A program made the position numbers and the translations under genes. This document shows positions 50,136 to 58,605 of a stretch of DNA of 64,000 nucleotides, in pieces (position 1 is the stretch's first letter; each line of letters begins with the position of its first letter). Source of the stretch: Methanobacterium subterraneum. GTDB lineage: Archaea > Methanobacteriota > Methanobacteria > Methanobacteriales > Methanobacteriaceae. The stretch lies in NCBI RefSeq assembly GCF_002813695.1, contig NZ_CP017768.1, positions 496,001 to 560,000 of the forward strand. The letters run 5' to 3'. The notes beneath the pieces were generated by a model, which had not been told where the DNA came from, made no database searches, and saw only the letters and a list, made by a program, of their open reading frames with translations.

Positions 50136-53100
50136 TTAAGATTTTGCTTCAAATAAAATCTTGGCTGCCATGTACTGTAAGTCACCAATGGTCACCAGGA
50201 AATTAAATCCATGACTATTCAGGAATAAATCTGGATTCTTTAATCCATCAGTCGCTTCACCTTTTAAGTTATAACCCCAATCTGGCAGATACTTACTAAA
50301 AGTATCGTCACGAGCACGGGGTAAGAAGTTCACACCACAATTCGTGGCTTTTGTTGGTAAATCTGTTATATTCCATGCAGGTGGTGAAATCCATATGGAA
50401 TAAACTTCCCTGGCTCCCTTTATACCCTGATAATAACTGCCGATCATGGCATATATAGTCCCAGCACAAGCACCCCCGTAGATATCAACTACCAATGCAC
50501 CCTGTTGGACACTACTATTTCTAAGCACAGCGTTCTGAGTATCTGGACCTATTCCATAACCATATGCATCTGCTCCTGCATTTCTAAGTATGGATACTAA
50601 TGTTTTCATCCGATTCTGGTCAGTAGCTGAATCGTATATGTTATCACTGGTAATATACACCGGTTTATATAAAACCACAGAAACTGGCAACGTGTTATTC
50701 TGGTATGATGATAAAACTCGGCAATAAGTGTACAACAACATTAGGAAATTAATTTCTCCAACACTACTTGACATTTTAGAAGGACCCTCTTGTTCATGAT
50801 TAATGAAGTAGGTGTTAATATTCCCTGCCAGTTCTACATACTTACTGAGAACTAGGGTTCCAGCCGCAATTACATTCCGATCACTGCTGGGAACTATTCC
50901 ATTCTGGAGATAAATCACGGTGTTATCTTTGTTGTTAAGTTTTATTGTTGCAGTTGTCAAAAGCTGCAGGAATTGGGCTTGATTAACCAACACACCATTA
51001 ACGGTGATTAATTCAGGATAATATGCATTGCCAACTACAAAATTTTTAACATCCACCGCACTTTGGGTTATTTGACTGATGGTAAATGATATTGTATCAT
51101 AAATAGGTATATTAGACATTTTCCACGGTTTTACATTAACCATACTGGGCAAATCCTTAAATGAGTTGTACTGATTGAGTATCCGACAGTACATGTACAA
51201 TGTGGCTTGATAACTCATTTGTCCCAGGGAGGTGGAAACAAGACTGGGTGCCTTTTTATTGTTTTCAATGTAATTTTTTATATTTTTTGCCAGTGTAATG
51301 TATTCATTTTGAAGTATAATGCCTCCGGCTATGGTTTCACTGCCAGTTCCTGGTTTATTGGCATTTATAAGAGATATCAGTGAGGTATCACCGGTGTTGA
51401 TGTGGATGGTGGCGGTGGTGATAAGGTAGATGAATTGTGATTGGTTCATCACTACTCCGTTGATGGTGATGTATTCTGGTAGGTATTTGTTTCCTTCCAG
51501 GAATGTTTTCACTTCAATGGCGGTTTTAGTGATCTGTTGTATGGTGAAAAACTCATCACGGATAGGAATATTAGAAGTAGACCATGGACGGACAGTTACC
51601 AGTAGTGGTAAAACTCCATTATCTCTGTAATTATTTAGCACGCGGCAGTACATGTAGAGTGCGGATTGGAATTTTATGTTTCCTAGGCTGCTGGTGATGG
51701 TACCTGGTGCCTGACCATTATTTTCTATAAATGTTTGTATGTTTTGGGCTAGTTGTAGGTATTCGTTTTTTGTGAGTGTTCCGGGTGTGGTTGTTTCGGT
51801 TCCGGTGGTGGGTGTTTTGGTGTTGGTGAGGTTTAGTGGTGTGTTGTCGTTGTTGTTTATTTTGAGGGTGGTTTGTGTGAGTAGTTGGAGGAAGGTGGCT
51901 TGGTTTACTACGATTCCGTTGATGGTGATGTATTCTGGTAGGTATTTGTGGTATTCTAGGAAGTTTTTGACTTCTGTGGCGGTGTTGGTGATGTCTTGTG
52001 TGGTTATGGTTTTTTTGTTGGTGTCGGTTATGGGTATGTTGTTCCAGGGTCGCACTGCTAGGAATGTGGGCAGTGCTCCGTAGGTTTTTTCCATGTTTAG
52101 GGCGCGAGAGTAGAGGTATAGGAGTGATTGGAATTTTATGTTTCCTAAAACTGTGTTCATAGTGGCTGGTGCTTTTTTGTTGGTGTTGATGTATGTTAGG
52201 ATGTTTTGGGCTAGTTGTAGGTATTCGTTTTTTGTGAGTGTTCCGGGTGTGGTTGTTTCGATTCCGGTGGTGGGTGTTTTGGTGTTGGTGAGGTTTAGTG
52301 GTGTGTTGTCGTTGTTGTTTATTTTGAGGGTGGTTTGTGTGAGTAGTTGGAGGAAGGTGGCTTGGTTTACTACGATTCCGTTGATGGTGATGTATTCTGG
52401 TAATTTTTTGTGGTATTCTAGGAAGTTTTTGACTTCTGTGGCGGTGTTGGTGATGTCTTGTGTGGTTATGGTTTTTTTGTTGGTGTCGGTTATGGGTATG
52501 TTGTTCCATGGTCGTATTGCTAGGAATGTGGGTAGTGCTCCGTAGGTTTTATGCATGTTTAGGGCGCGAGAGTACATGTACAGTAATGACTCAAATTTTA
52601 TGTTTCCTAAAACTGTGTTCATAGTGGCTGGTGCTTTTTTGTTGGTGTTGATGTATGTTAGGATGTTTTGGGCTAGTTGTAGGTATTCATTTTTTGTGAG
52701 TGTTCCGGGTGTGGTTGTTTCAGTGCCTGTTCCAGGTTGGTTTACGTTTATTAATGGGGTGGTTGTGGTATTTGTGTTGTTTATTTTGAGGGTGGTTTGT
52801 GTGAGTAGTTGGAGGAAGGTGGCTTGGTTTACTTTGATTCCGTTGATGGTGATGTATTCTGGTAGGTATTTGTTTCCTTCCAGGAATTTTTCAACGTCTA
52901 TAGCTGCTTGGGTGATTTGTTGGTTGGTAAAGGAAGGTGTTCCTTCTCCGGCAGCGTAATTATTGGTTTGATAATCGTTATGTTCTGGATTGTTGTCTGA
53001 AGTTGACTGGGTGATGGTAGTATTTGTGGTGTCAATGATGGTTGTGTTAATATTTGAGGTTAGATTCTGACCATCCTCAGCTGCATAAATACCATTCAAA

Positions 53101-53159
53101 CTAACCAATGCCATGAAACACAACAATACTACCAAAAACAACTTACGATTAATACTCAT
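50136..53159 (-). CDS. Pseudomurein-binding repeat protein with unknown C-terminal domain
   Basis: 1007 aa, secreted. Signal peptide MSINRKLFLVVLLCFMALVSLNG-IYAAE (cut near residue 25), Thr/Asn-rich linker, then five ~154-aa units (residues ~70-835), each made of two PMBR-type repeats of the form ..LPEYITINGIVVNQATFLQLLT.. and ..APATMNTVLGNIKF... PMBRs bind pseudomurein. The final ~170 residues form a different domain: IYDSATDQNRMKTLV, YGIGPDTQNAVL, ALVVDIYGGACAGTIYAMIGSYY, SIWISPPAWNITDLP, FLPRARDDTFS. I know such domains from other methanogen surface proteins but no function is established. Start: GGAGGCG directly touches the ATG at 53159; a TTG at 53168 lies inside that site. Confidence 0.85.
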   Translation of the reverse strand: MSINRKLFLVVLLCFMALVSLNGIYAAEDGQNLTSNINTTIIDTTNTTITQSTSDNNPEHNDYQTNNYAAGEGTPSFTNQQITQAAIDVEKFLEGNKYLPEYITINGIKVNQATFLQLLTQTTLKINNTNTTTTPLINVNQPGTGTETTTPGTLTKNEYLQLAQNILTYINTNKKAPATMNTVLGNIKFESLLYMYSRALNMHKTYGALPTFLAIRPWNNIPITDTNKKTITTQDITNTATEVKNFLEYHKKLPEYITINGIVVNQATFLQLLTQTTLKINNNDNTPLNLTNTKTPTTGIETTTPGTLTKNEYLQLAQNILTYINTNKKAPATMNTVLGNIKFQSLLYLYSRALNMEKTYGALPTFLAVRPWNNIPITDTNKKTITTQDITNTATEVKNFLEYHKYLPEYITINGIVVNQATFLQLLTQTTLKINNNDNTPLNLTNTKTPTTGTETTTPGTLTKNEYLQLAQNIQTFIENNGQAPGTITSSLGNIKFQSALYMYCRVLNNYRDNGVLPLLVTVRPWSTSNIPIRDEFFTIQQITKTAIEVKTFLEGNKYLPEYITINGVVMNQSQFIYLITTATIHINTGDTSLISLINANKPGTGSETIAGGIILQNEYITLAKNIKNYIENNKKAPSLVSTSLGQMSYQATLYMYCRILNQYNSFKDLPSMVNVKPWKMSNIPIYDTISFTISQITQSAVDVKNFVVGNAYYPELITVNGVLVNQAQFLQLLTTATIKLNNKDNTVIYLQNGIVPSSDRNVIAAGTLVLSKYVELAGNINTYFINHEQEGPSKMSSSVGEINFLMLLYTYCRVLSSYQNNTLPVSVVLYKPVYITSDNIYDSATDQNRMKTLVSILRNAGADAYGYGIGPDTQNAVLRNSSVQQGALVVDIYGGACAGTIYAMIGSYYQGIKGAREVYSIWISPPAWNITDLPTKATNCGVNFLPRARDDTFSKYLPDWGYNLKGEATDGLKNPDLFLNSHGFNFLVTIGDLQYMAAKILFEAKS
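51671..52202. repeat. 532-bp repeat, copy in the first PMBR gene
   Basis: I find no difference between 51671-52202 and 55745-56276 when comparing base by base; the shift is 4074 bp. It covers one complete 462-bp PMBR unit plus edges. Units in this gene follow at 462-bp spacing (landmarks 51643, 52105, 52567). Confidence 0.85.
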
Positions 53160-53168
53160 CGCCTCCAA

Positions 53169-53687
53169 TCACTTCTAATAACTCCTTAAAAGTCCATCAA
53201 TAAATTCGATAATAGTATAGAGTTTAAGTAATAAATGGATGTTTAACTTTAATATAAAATTTATCTTTCATAAACATAGAAATTTCAACTATCAACTATA
53301 ACTATGATATAAATTCAAAATTGCATCCTATATATAATTTTTTAATTTACAAGCTAAATAAAAACACTCGAAATAGAATCTTTCACTTTCAAAAAAGATT
53401 TAAAAAGTTCTAACCATAACCATTATGAATTTACAATCCTAATTGATCATTCCCATTACCAATTTTCAATATTACCATTTTTTCTTGGAAAATAACACAC
53501 ATAATATTTTTCCAATTCCCTAGTTCGGTTATAATTCAAAATACCTTATTTTAAGAAGTTACATAAATAAACCCGGGTAACTAGAAAATTATTAAAATTC
53601 TATTTACTAATAATCTCCGTAAACGATCATATTTTCATTAATTAGGTTTATTTTTTTAGTCCCGGGATATTTATGAACATTTTCTAT
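53169..53687. other. 519-bp AT-rich gap between two PMBR genes
   Basis: No open frame with a ribosome binding site. TATA-like elements on the minus strand near 53250-53258 and 53327-53340 may drive the downstream PMBR gene (5' leader about 70 or 150 nt). No repeats or hairpins seen. Confidence 0.4.
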
Positions 53688-56600
53688 TCAAAACACCAAT
53701 CCATCAACCACAGACACAAAATCATTGGCATGACTTCGAGTTACATCATATGGTTCATAAGTATATGTTTCATAGAGAATGGCTGGTATGCCTCCTTGTA
53801 TCAGGGGAATGGTGACGTACTGTGGGCTTGTCTGTGATGGTGGGGAGAAGTAGGATAACCATCCTATACGATTTTTTATAACCCACGCAAGGAATTCTGA
53901 TGAACCTCCAGAGATAGGGCTAAATACAAATCTGGTCTGAGCCCAGTTACCCACATTGGAATGGATATCAATGGCCATATTATATTTTTTCACCTTAATT
54001 TCAGGAACAGCAAACATATTTGCCAGTAATTGCCCGTTCATCCGTCCTTTTTCATAATTTGATGCATCTTTAGTCACTGAAACTTTGTAAATATAATAAC
54101 AGTGCGCTAATGAATTATCATAAGCCTCAATTGCTTCCATAATTGCCTGATGAGAAGCCCACTCAATGGGATGCACACCCACAATATAGGCGATCTTAAC
54201 TGAGGACATCAAATTTCCATAGGGTCCTGAAACCACCACATTACCATAACTGGTAGTTCCAATGTTACGGGCAGTTTTCCACGCTTTTACATAAATACTC
54301 TCAGGAAGTTGTTGATTTTTTTGGAAGGAGTCAAGTACACTGCTAAAGAGATATAGTTGAGAGGGGAAGCTAATTTTCCCTAGGTTTATGTCAAAAGATC
54401 CTGCTGCTGCTTGATTGGTGGTGATGTGGTCATAAATAGACTGGGCAAGAGTAATATAACTTGCTAAATTAATATTTCCACTGTTCATTTTCTCATAACT
54501 GGACTGGGGTAATGCTACACTCTGGAGATAAGTTGAACTACCACTTGAATTGTTGATTTTTAGTGTTGCAGTTACTAAAAGATGCAGGAATTGTGCTTGA
54601 TTCACCACTACTTTGCTAACCGTAATGTATTCCGGTAAATAACCATTACCATCAAAGAAAACTTTAACTTCTTTTGCAGTTTTGATAATGTCCTGGTTGG
54701 TGAACTGATTGTCGTAGATGGGAGTGGTCCAGTTTTTTAGAATTATGTTGGAGGGTAAGGTTTGGTGGATTTTATACTGTTGTAGTATGCGGCTGTACAT
54801 GTAAATTATTGATTTAAAACTGGTTGTTCCTAGGTCAGCCGTCACACTACTGGGTCCTTTTTCATTCTCCTCGATGTAAGTTTTTATCTCCTCAGCTAAT
54901 TGCACATAACGAGCAGTGCTTAAAGAACCAGCAGATAAATCATCTTTAATAGTTGTTGAGGGCAGTCCTGCATTAACTGGTTTAACTGATCCTGAACTTT
55001 GGCTGTTAATTAAGATCACAGAACTAGTTAACAAGTGTAAAAATTGGCTTTGGTTAAGGAAGACCCCTCCTACAGTTATCCACTCTGGTAGGGAACCGTT
55101 GCCATCTACAAAGAGTTTAACATCCACTGCAGCGCTAGTTACTTCGGCAACAGTAAACGTAGTTTTGTCGTTAATGGGTATATTTGCTGTTTTCCATGGT
55201 TTTACATTGATAAAAACGGGTAATTCATGGTTCAAGTTGTTCTGATTGAGTATCCGACAGTACATGTACAGTGTGGCTTGATAACTCATTTGTCCCAGTG
55301 AGGTGGAAACAAGGCTGGGTGCCTTTTTATTGTTTTCAATGTAATTTTTTATATTTTTTGCCAGTGTAATGTATTCATTTTGAAGTATGCTGCCTCCGGC
55401 TATGGTTTCACTGCCAGTTACTGGTTTATTGGCATTTATAAGAGATATCAGTGAGGTATCACCAGTGTTGAGGTGGATGGTGGCGGTGGTGATAAGGTAG
55501 ATGAATTGTGATTGGTTCATCACTACTCCGTTGACGGTGATGTACTCTGGCAAGTATTTGTTTCCTTCCAGGAAGTTTTTAACCTCAATGGCGGTTTTAG
55601 TGATCTGCTGTATGGTGAAAAACTCATCAAGAATCGGAATATTAGAAGAAGACCATGGACGGACAGTAATTAACAAAGGAAGGATGTTATCAGAGGTTTT
55701 ATAGCTACTCAGGACACGAGAGTACATGTACAGTAATGACTCAAATTTTATGTTTCCTAGGCTGCTGGTGATGGTACCTGGTGCCTGACCATTATTTTCT
55801 ATAAATGTTTGTATGTTTTGGGCTAGTTGTAGGTATTCGTTTTTTGTGAGTGTTCCGGGTGTGGTTGTTTCGGTTCCGGTGGTGGGTGTTTTGGTGTTGG
55901 TGAGGTTTAGTGGTGTGTTGTCGTTGTTGTTTATTTTGAGGGTGGTTTGTGTGAGTAGTTGGAGGAAGGTGGCTTGGTTTACTACGATTCCGTTGATGGT
56001 GATGTATTCTGGTAGGTATTTGTGGTATTCTAGGAAGTTTTTGACTTCTGTGGCGGTGTTGGTGATGTCTTGTGTGGTTATGGTTTTTTTGTTGGTGTCG
56101 GTTATGGGTATGTTGTTCCAGGGTCGCACTGCTAGGAATGTGGGCAGTGCTCCGTAGGTTTTTTCCATGTTTAGGGCGCGAGAGTAGAGGTATAGGAGTG
56201 ATTGGAATTTTATGTTTCCTAAAACTGTGTTCATAGTGGCTGGTGCTTTTTTGTTGGTGTTGATGTATGTTAGGATTGATTGGGCAAGTTCTAAATATTC
56301 ATCTTTGTTAAATGTGCCTGGTGTGGTTGTTTCGGTTCCGGTGGTGGGTTGTTGGGTGTTTGTTAGTTCGGTGGTTGTAGTATCTGAGTTGTTTATTTTG
56401 ATGGTGGTTTGTGTGAGTAGTTGGAGGAAGGTGGCTTGGTTTACTACGATTCCGTTGATGGTGATGTATTCTGGTAGGTATTTGTGGTATTCTAGGAAGT
56501 TTTTGACTTCTGTGGCGGTGTTGGTGATGTCTTGTGTGGTTATGGTTTTTTTGTTGGTGTCGGTTATGGGTATGTTGTTCCAGGGTCGCACTGCTAGGAA

Positions 56601-57230
56601 TGTGGGCAGTGCTCCATAGGTTTCATGCATGTTTAGGGCGCGAGAGTAAAGGTATAAGAGTGATTGGAATTTTATGTTCCCAAAAACAGTGCCTACGGTG
56701 CTAGGTGCCCTGCCATTATCGATGATGTAGTTCGCTATGTTTTGTGCCATAGTTAGGTATTCTGTTTGTGTGAGTGTTCTGGGTGTGGTTGTTTCGGTTC
56801 CGGCAGGAGGTTGGTTTACGGTTATTAATGGAGTGGTTGTGTTGTCTGAGTTATTTATTTTGAGTGTAGTGGTGGTTAGTAATTGGAGGAATGTGGCTTG
56901 GTTTACTTTGATTCCGTTGATGGTGATGTATTCTGGTAGGTATTTGTTTCCTTCCAAGAATTTTTTCACGTCTATGGCTGCTTGGGTTATTTGTTGGTTG
57001 GTAAAGGAAGGTGTTCCCTCTCCGGCAGCGTGAACATCAGTTTGATAATCATAGTACTTTGCATTATTTTCCGAAGAAGATGACTGAGTGGTGGTAATAT
57101 TATTGGTAGTAGTATGGGTTATGTTGTTATTTGAGGTTAAATTCTGACCATCCTCAGCTGCATAAATACCATTCAAACTGATTAGGCCAATAAAACATAA
57201 TAATATGACAATTATTAATTTTCGTGTGAT
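53688..57230 (-). CDS. Pseudomurein-binding repeat protein with M14/AstE-like metallopeptidase domain
   Basis: About 1180 aa if begun at ATC 57230. A signal peptide (TRKLIIVILLCFIGLISLNG-IYAAE) is encoded in frame but no ATG, GTG or TTG precedes it; the first usual start, TTG at 57176, comes after it. AGGGGGAG sits six bases before ATC. Six ~154-aa PMBR units follow. The C-terminal ~190 residues look like a zinc carboxypeptidase/aspartoacylase domain: HxxE in VHPIEW, Arg-Asn in KGRMNGQ, second His in AIDIHSNVG and Glu in LYETYTYE (numbering from TTG: H1002, E1005, H1072, E1136). Likely cleaves a peptide or acyl-amino bond in pseudomurein; substrate inferred from the PMBRs. Confidence 0.82.
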   Translation of the reverse strand: MTRKLIIVILLCFIGLISLNGIYAAEDGQNLTSNNNITHTTTNNITTTQSSSSENNAKYYDYQTDVHAAGEGTPSFTNQQITQAAIDVKKFLEGNKYLPEYITINGIKVNQATFLQLLTTTTLKINNSDNTTTPLITVNQPPAGTETTTPRTLTQTEYLTMAQNIANYIIDNGRAPSTVGTVFGNIKFQSLLYLYSRALNMHETYGALPTFLAVRPWNNIPITDTNKKTITTQDITNTATEVKNFLEYHKYLPEYITINGIVVNQATFLQLLTQTTIKINNSDTTTTELTNTQQPTTGTETTTPGTFNKDEYLELAQSILTYINTNKKAPATMNTVLGNIKFQSLLYLYSRALNMEKTYGALPTFLAVRPWNNIPITDTNKKTITTQDITNTATEVKNFLEYHKYLPEYITINGIVVNQATFLQLLTQTTLKINNNDNTPLNLTNTKTPTTGTETTTPGTLTKNEYLQLAQNIQTFIENNGQAPGTITSSLGNIKFESLLYMYSRVLSSYKTSDNILPLLITVRPWSSSNIPILDEFFTIQQITKTAIEVKNFLEGNKYLPEYITVNGVVMNQSQFIYLITTATIHLNTGDTSLISLINANKPVTGSETIAGGSILQNEYITLAKNIKNYIENNKKAPSLVSTSLGQMSYQATLYMYCRILNQNNLNHELPVFINVKPWKTANIPINDKTTFTVAEVTSAAVDVKLFVDGNGSLPEWITVGGVFLNQSQFLHLLTSSVILINSQSSGSVKPVNAGLPSTTIKDDLSAGSLSTARYVQLAEEIKTYIEENEKGPSSVTADLGTTSFKSIIYMYSRILQQYKIHQTLPSNIILKNWTTPIYDNQFTNQDIIKTAKEVKVFFDGNGYLPEYITVSKVVVNQAQFLHLLVTATLKINNSSGSSTYLQSVALPQSSYEKMNSGNINLASYITLAQSIYDHITTNQAAAGSFDINLGKISFPSQLYLFSSVLDSFQKNQQLPESIYVKAWKTARNIGTTSYGNVVVSGPYGNLMSSVKIAYIVGVHPIEWASHQAIMEAIEAYDNSLAHCYYIYKVSVTKDASNYEKGRMNGQLLANMFAVPEIKVKKYNMAIDIHSNVGNWAQTRFVFSPISGGSSEFLAWVIKNRIGWLSYFSPPSQTSPQYVTIPLIQGGIPAILYETYTYEPYDVTRSHANDFVSVVDGLVF
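55745..56276. repeat. 532-bp repeat, copy in the second PMBR gene
   Basis: Same sequence as 51671-52202, direct orientation, 4074 bp away. Beyond its right end (56277) the two genes diverge abruptly (gttttgggc versus tgattgggc), a sharp junction expected from recombination. Confidence 0.85.
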
Positions 57231-57240
57231 ATAAAACTCC
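57228..57240 (-). promoter_or_regulatory. Ribosome binding site and non-canonical start of the PMBR-peptidase gene
   Basis: On the minus strand GGAG-TTTTAT-ATC: a strong GGGGGAG site followed after six bases by an isoleucine codon. In the paralogous gene at 53159 the aligned bases read GGAGGCG-ATG-AGT-ATT. The ATG of that gene is TTT here. Confidence 0.5.
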
Positions 57241-57447
57241 CCCTTAATATTATTATTATTTTAATAAATACTTATTTTATAATATCACTTAAAATTTTCG
57301 AAAATTTTAGGCAATACCCCCATTAAATAAAATTAATATTAATGATAGATGATTCATAACAATAATATATGGTCAATATTGACACTTGTTAATCATACCC
57401 TTGTTTAGGTTAAAAAATTATTCACAAATTTTCACTAAATTAAATCG

Positions 57448-58179
57448 TTAAGTTAACTTAATTATAATTCTCTCAACAGTTCGGTATAATTTATTGTAGA
57501 CTATCTGAATTAAAAGGGGATAAGTGGTATGCCAGTTTCCAGTGGTGGTATAAATCCATTTATAATTGTTTTTATGTTTTTTTATTATTTTACTTAAAGT
57601 TTGATAGTAATCATTTGAAAATGAATCCCCTATAGATAGGTGGTAAGAAGACTGTGGCACAACGTAAACATGGTAACCCTTATTTTTAAGGCTTAAACAG
57701 TAATCTGCCAGATATAAGTGCCATCCTTGGCATGTTTCTTCATCGAAAGGGTTTTCTTGAAAGATACTACGGGGAACTATAGCTAAACATTCATCCACAG
57801 TTTGTACTTCAATAGGGTCATCCTGGGGAAATATTCCCACAGATCTGGGGGTAGTCCCATGCTTCATATTAGATCGGGGAGTTCGTCCCTTTCTCCCGGC
57901 TACACCCGCTACACCCATATCTTTTATGGATTTCAACATTTCTTCAACATCACTCAGCCAATTCGGAGAGTTCAGTTCCATGTCCTGGTGTACGAACATT
58001 ATATATTCTTCCTGGGCCTTGCTTCCACCATGGTTAAGTGCTTTAGCCGCTGAATTGAATTTGTTTTGAGTGTTATCTATTAAAATTAATTCAGAATTAC
58101 AGTTCTGTTTTTTCAGGCTTTTGATTAAGCAATTATTTAGAATTTGACGGTTGTTGTAGACGCAAACTACTGAAATCAT
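57448..58179 (-). CDS. Family 2-like glycosyltransferase
   Basis: 243 aa. ISVVCVYNNRQILNNCLIKSL (~2-22) is a GT-A nucleotide-sugar binding start, EYIMFVHQDMEL (~59-70) holds the DxD-like HQD metal site, and DYCLSLKNKGYHVYVVP (~167) is usual for the acceptor half. Cytoplasmic, transferring a sugar to a lipid-linked or protein acceptor. Gene stands divergently from the flippase gene (426-bp gap) and downstream 217 bp is the PMBR-peptidase gene. Confidence 0.8.
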   Translation of the reverse strand: MISVVCVYNNRQILNNCLIKSLKKQNCNSELILIDNTQNKFNSAAKALNHGGSKAQEEYIMFVHQDMELNSPNWLSDVEEMLKSIKDMGVAGVAGRKGRTPRSNMKHGTTPRSVGIFPQDDPIEVQTVDECLAIVPRSIFQENPFDEETCQGWHLYLADYCLSLKNKGYHVYVVPQSSYHLSIGDSFSNDYYQTLSKIIKKHKNNYKWIYTTTGNWHTTYPLLIQIVYNKLYRTVERIIIKLT

Positions 58180-58605
58180 TTTATACCTCTGAAATAATTA
58201 GTAACGTAATTATCACTGCTAAACTCATTGTGATAATGTCTCAAGATTGCTCTGTCGATTTTCAGTTCAGATAGTTTTTTTTAAATGTTTTTATAACCAT
58301 CCAAGGCAGTATATCATTTATAATATATAAAAATATCTAGATTGCATTCTATTAAACTTTACGGATAAGAATTTATATGACTCTATTAATTATAGACATT
58401 AGAGGAATTACTAATTAGGAATTTTCCCGTTTTTAGTCAAGTCTAATAACTTTCCATGCAAAAGACTAAAAGGATGTGTATTAAAACTAATAAAATCATT
58501 ATCTTTTCAGATGGCTTATTAATAATTTCACTAAAAAGTACTCCCAAAATCAATGATTAGTTAATCATATTTCAAACTCAAATCTATAAAATGAGATGGA
58601 TTTAA
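58180..58605. other. 426-bp divergent intergenic region
   Basis: AT-rich control region between the minus-strand glycosyltransferase and the plus-strand flippase. It should contain both promoters; candidate A/T-rich TATA stretches are present on each side but none stands out. No open frame or structured RNA recognised. Confidence 0.35.

Noticed and set aside
51718..52509. A 263-residue His/Gln/Asn-rich open frame on the minus strand (and similar ones at 62647-63063 and 63145-63525)
   Set aside because: It lies in another frame of the PMBR units and owes its length to the A/C-rich composition and repetition; no ribosome binding site and no sensible fold.
52138..52545. Plus-strand hydrophobic open frames of about 135 aa recurring in every PMBR unit
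   Set aside because: They are antisense shadows of the repeat; each copy is alike because the DNA is alike, and the true frame has signal peptide, domains and catalytic motifs.
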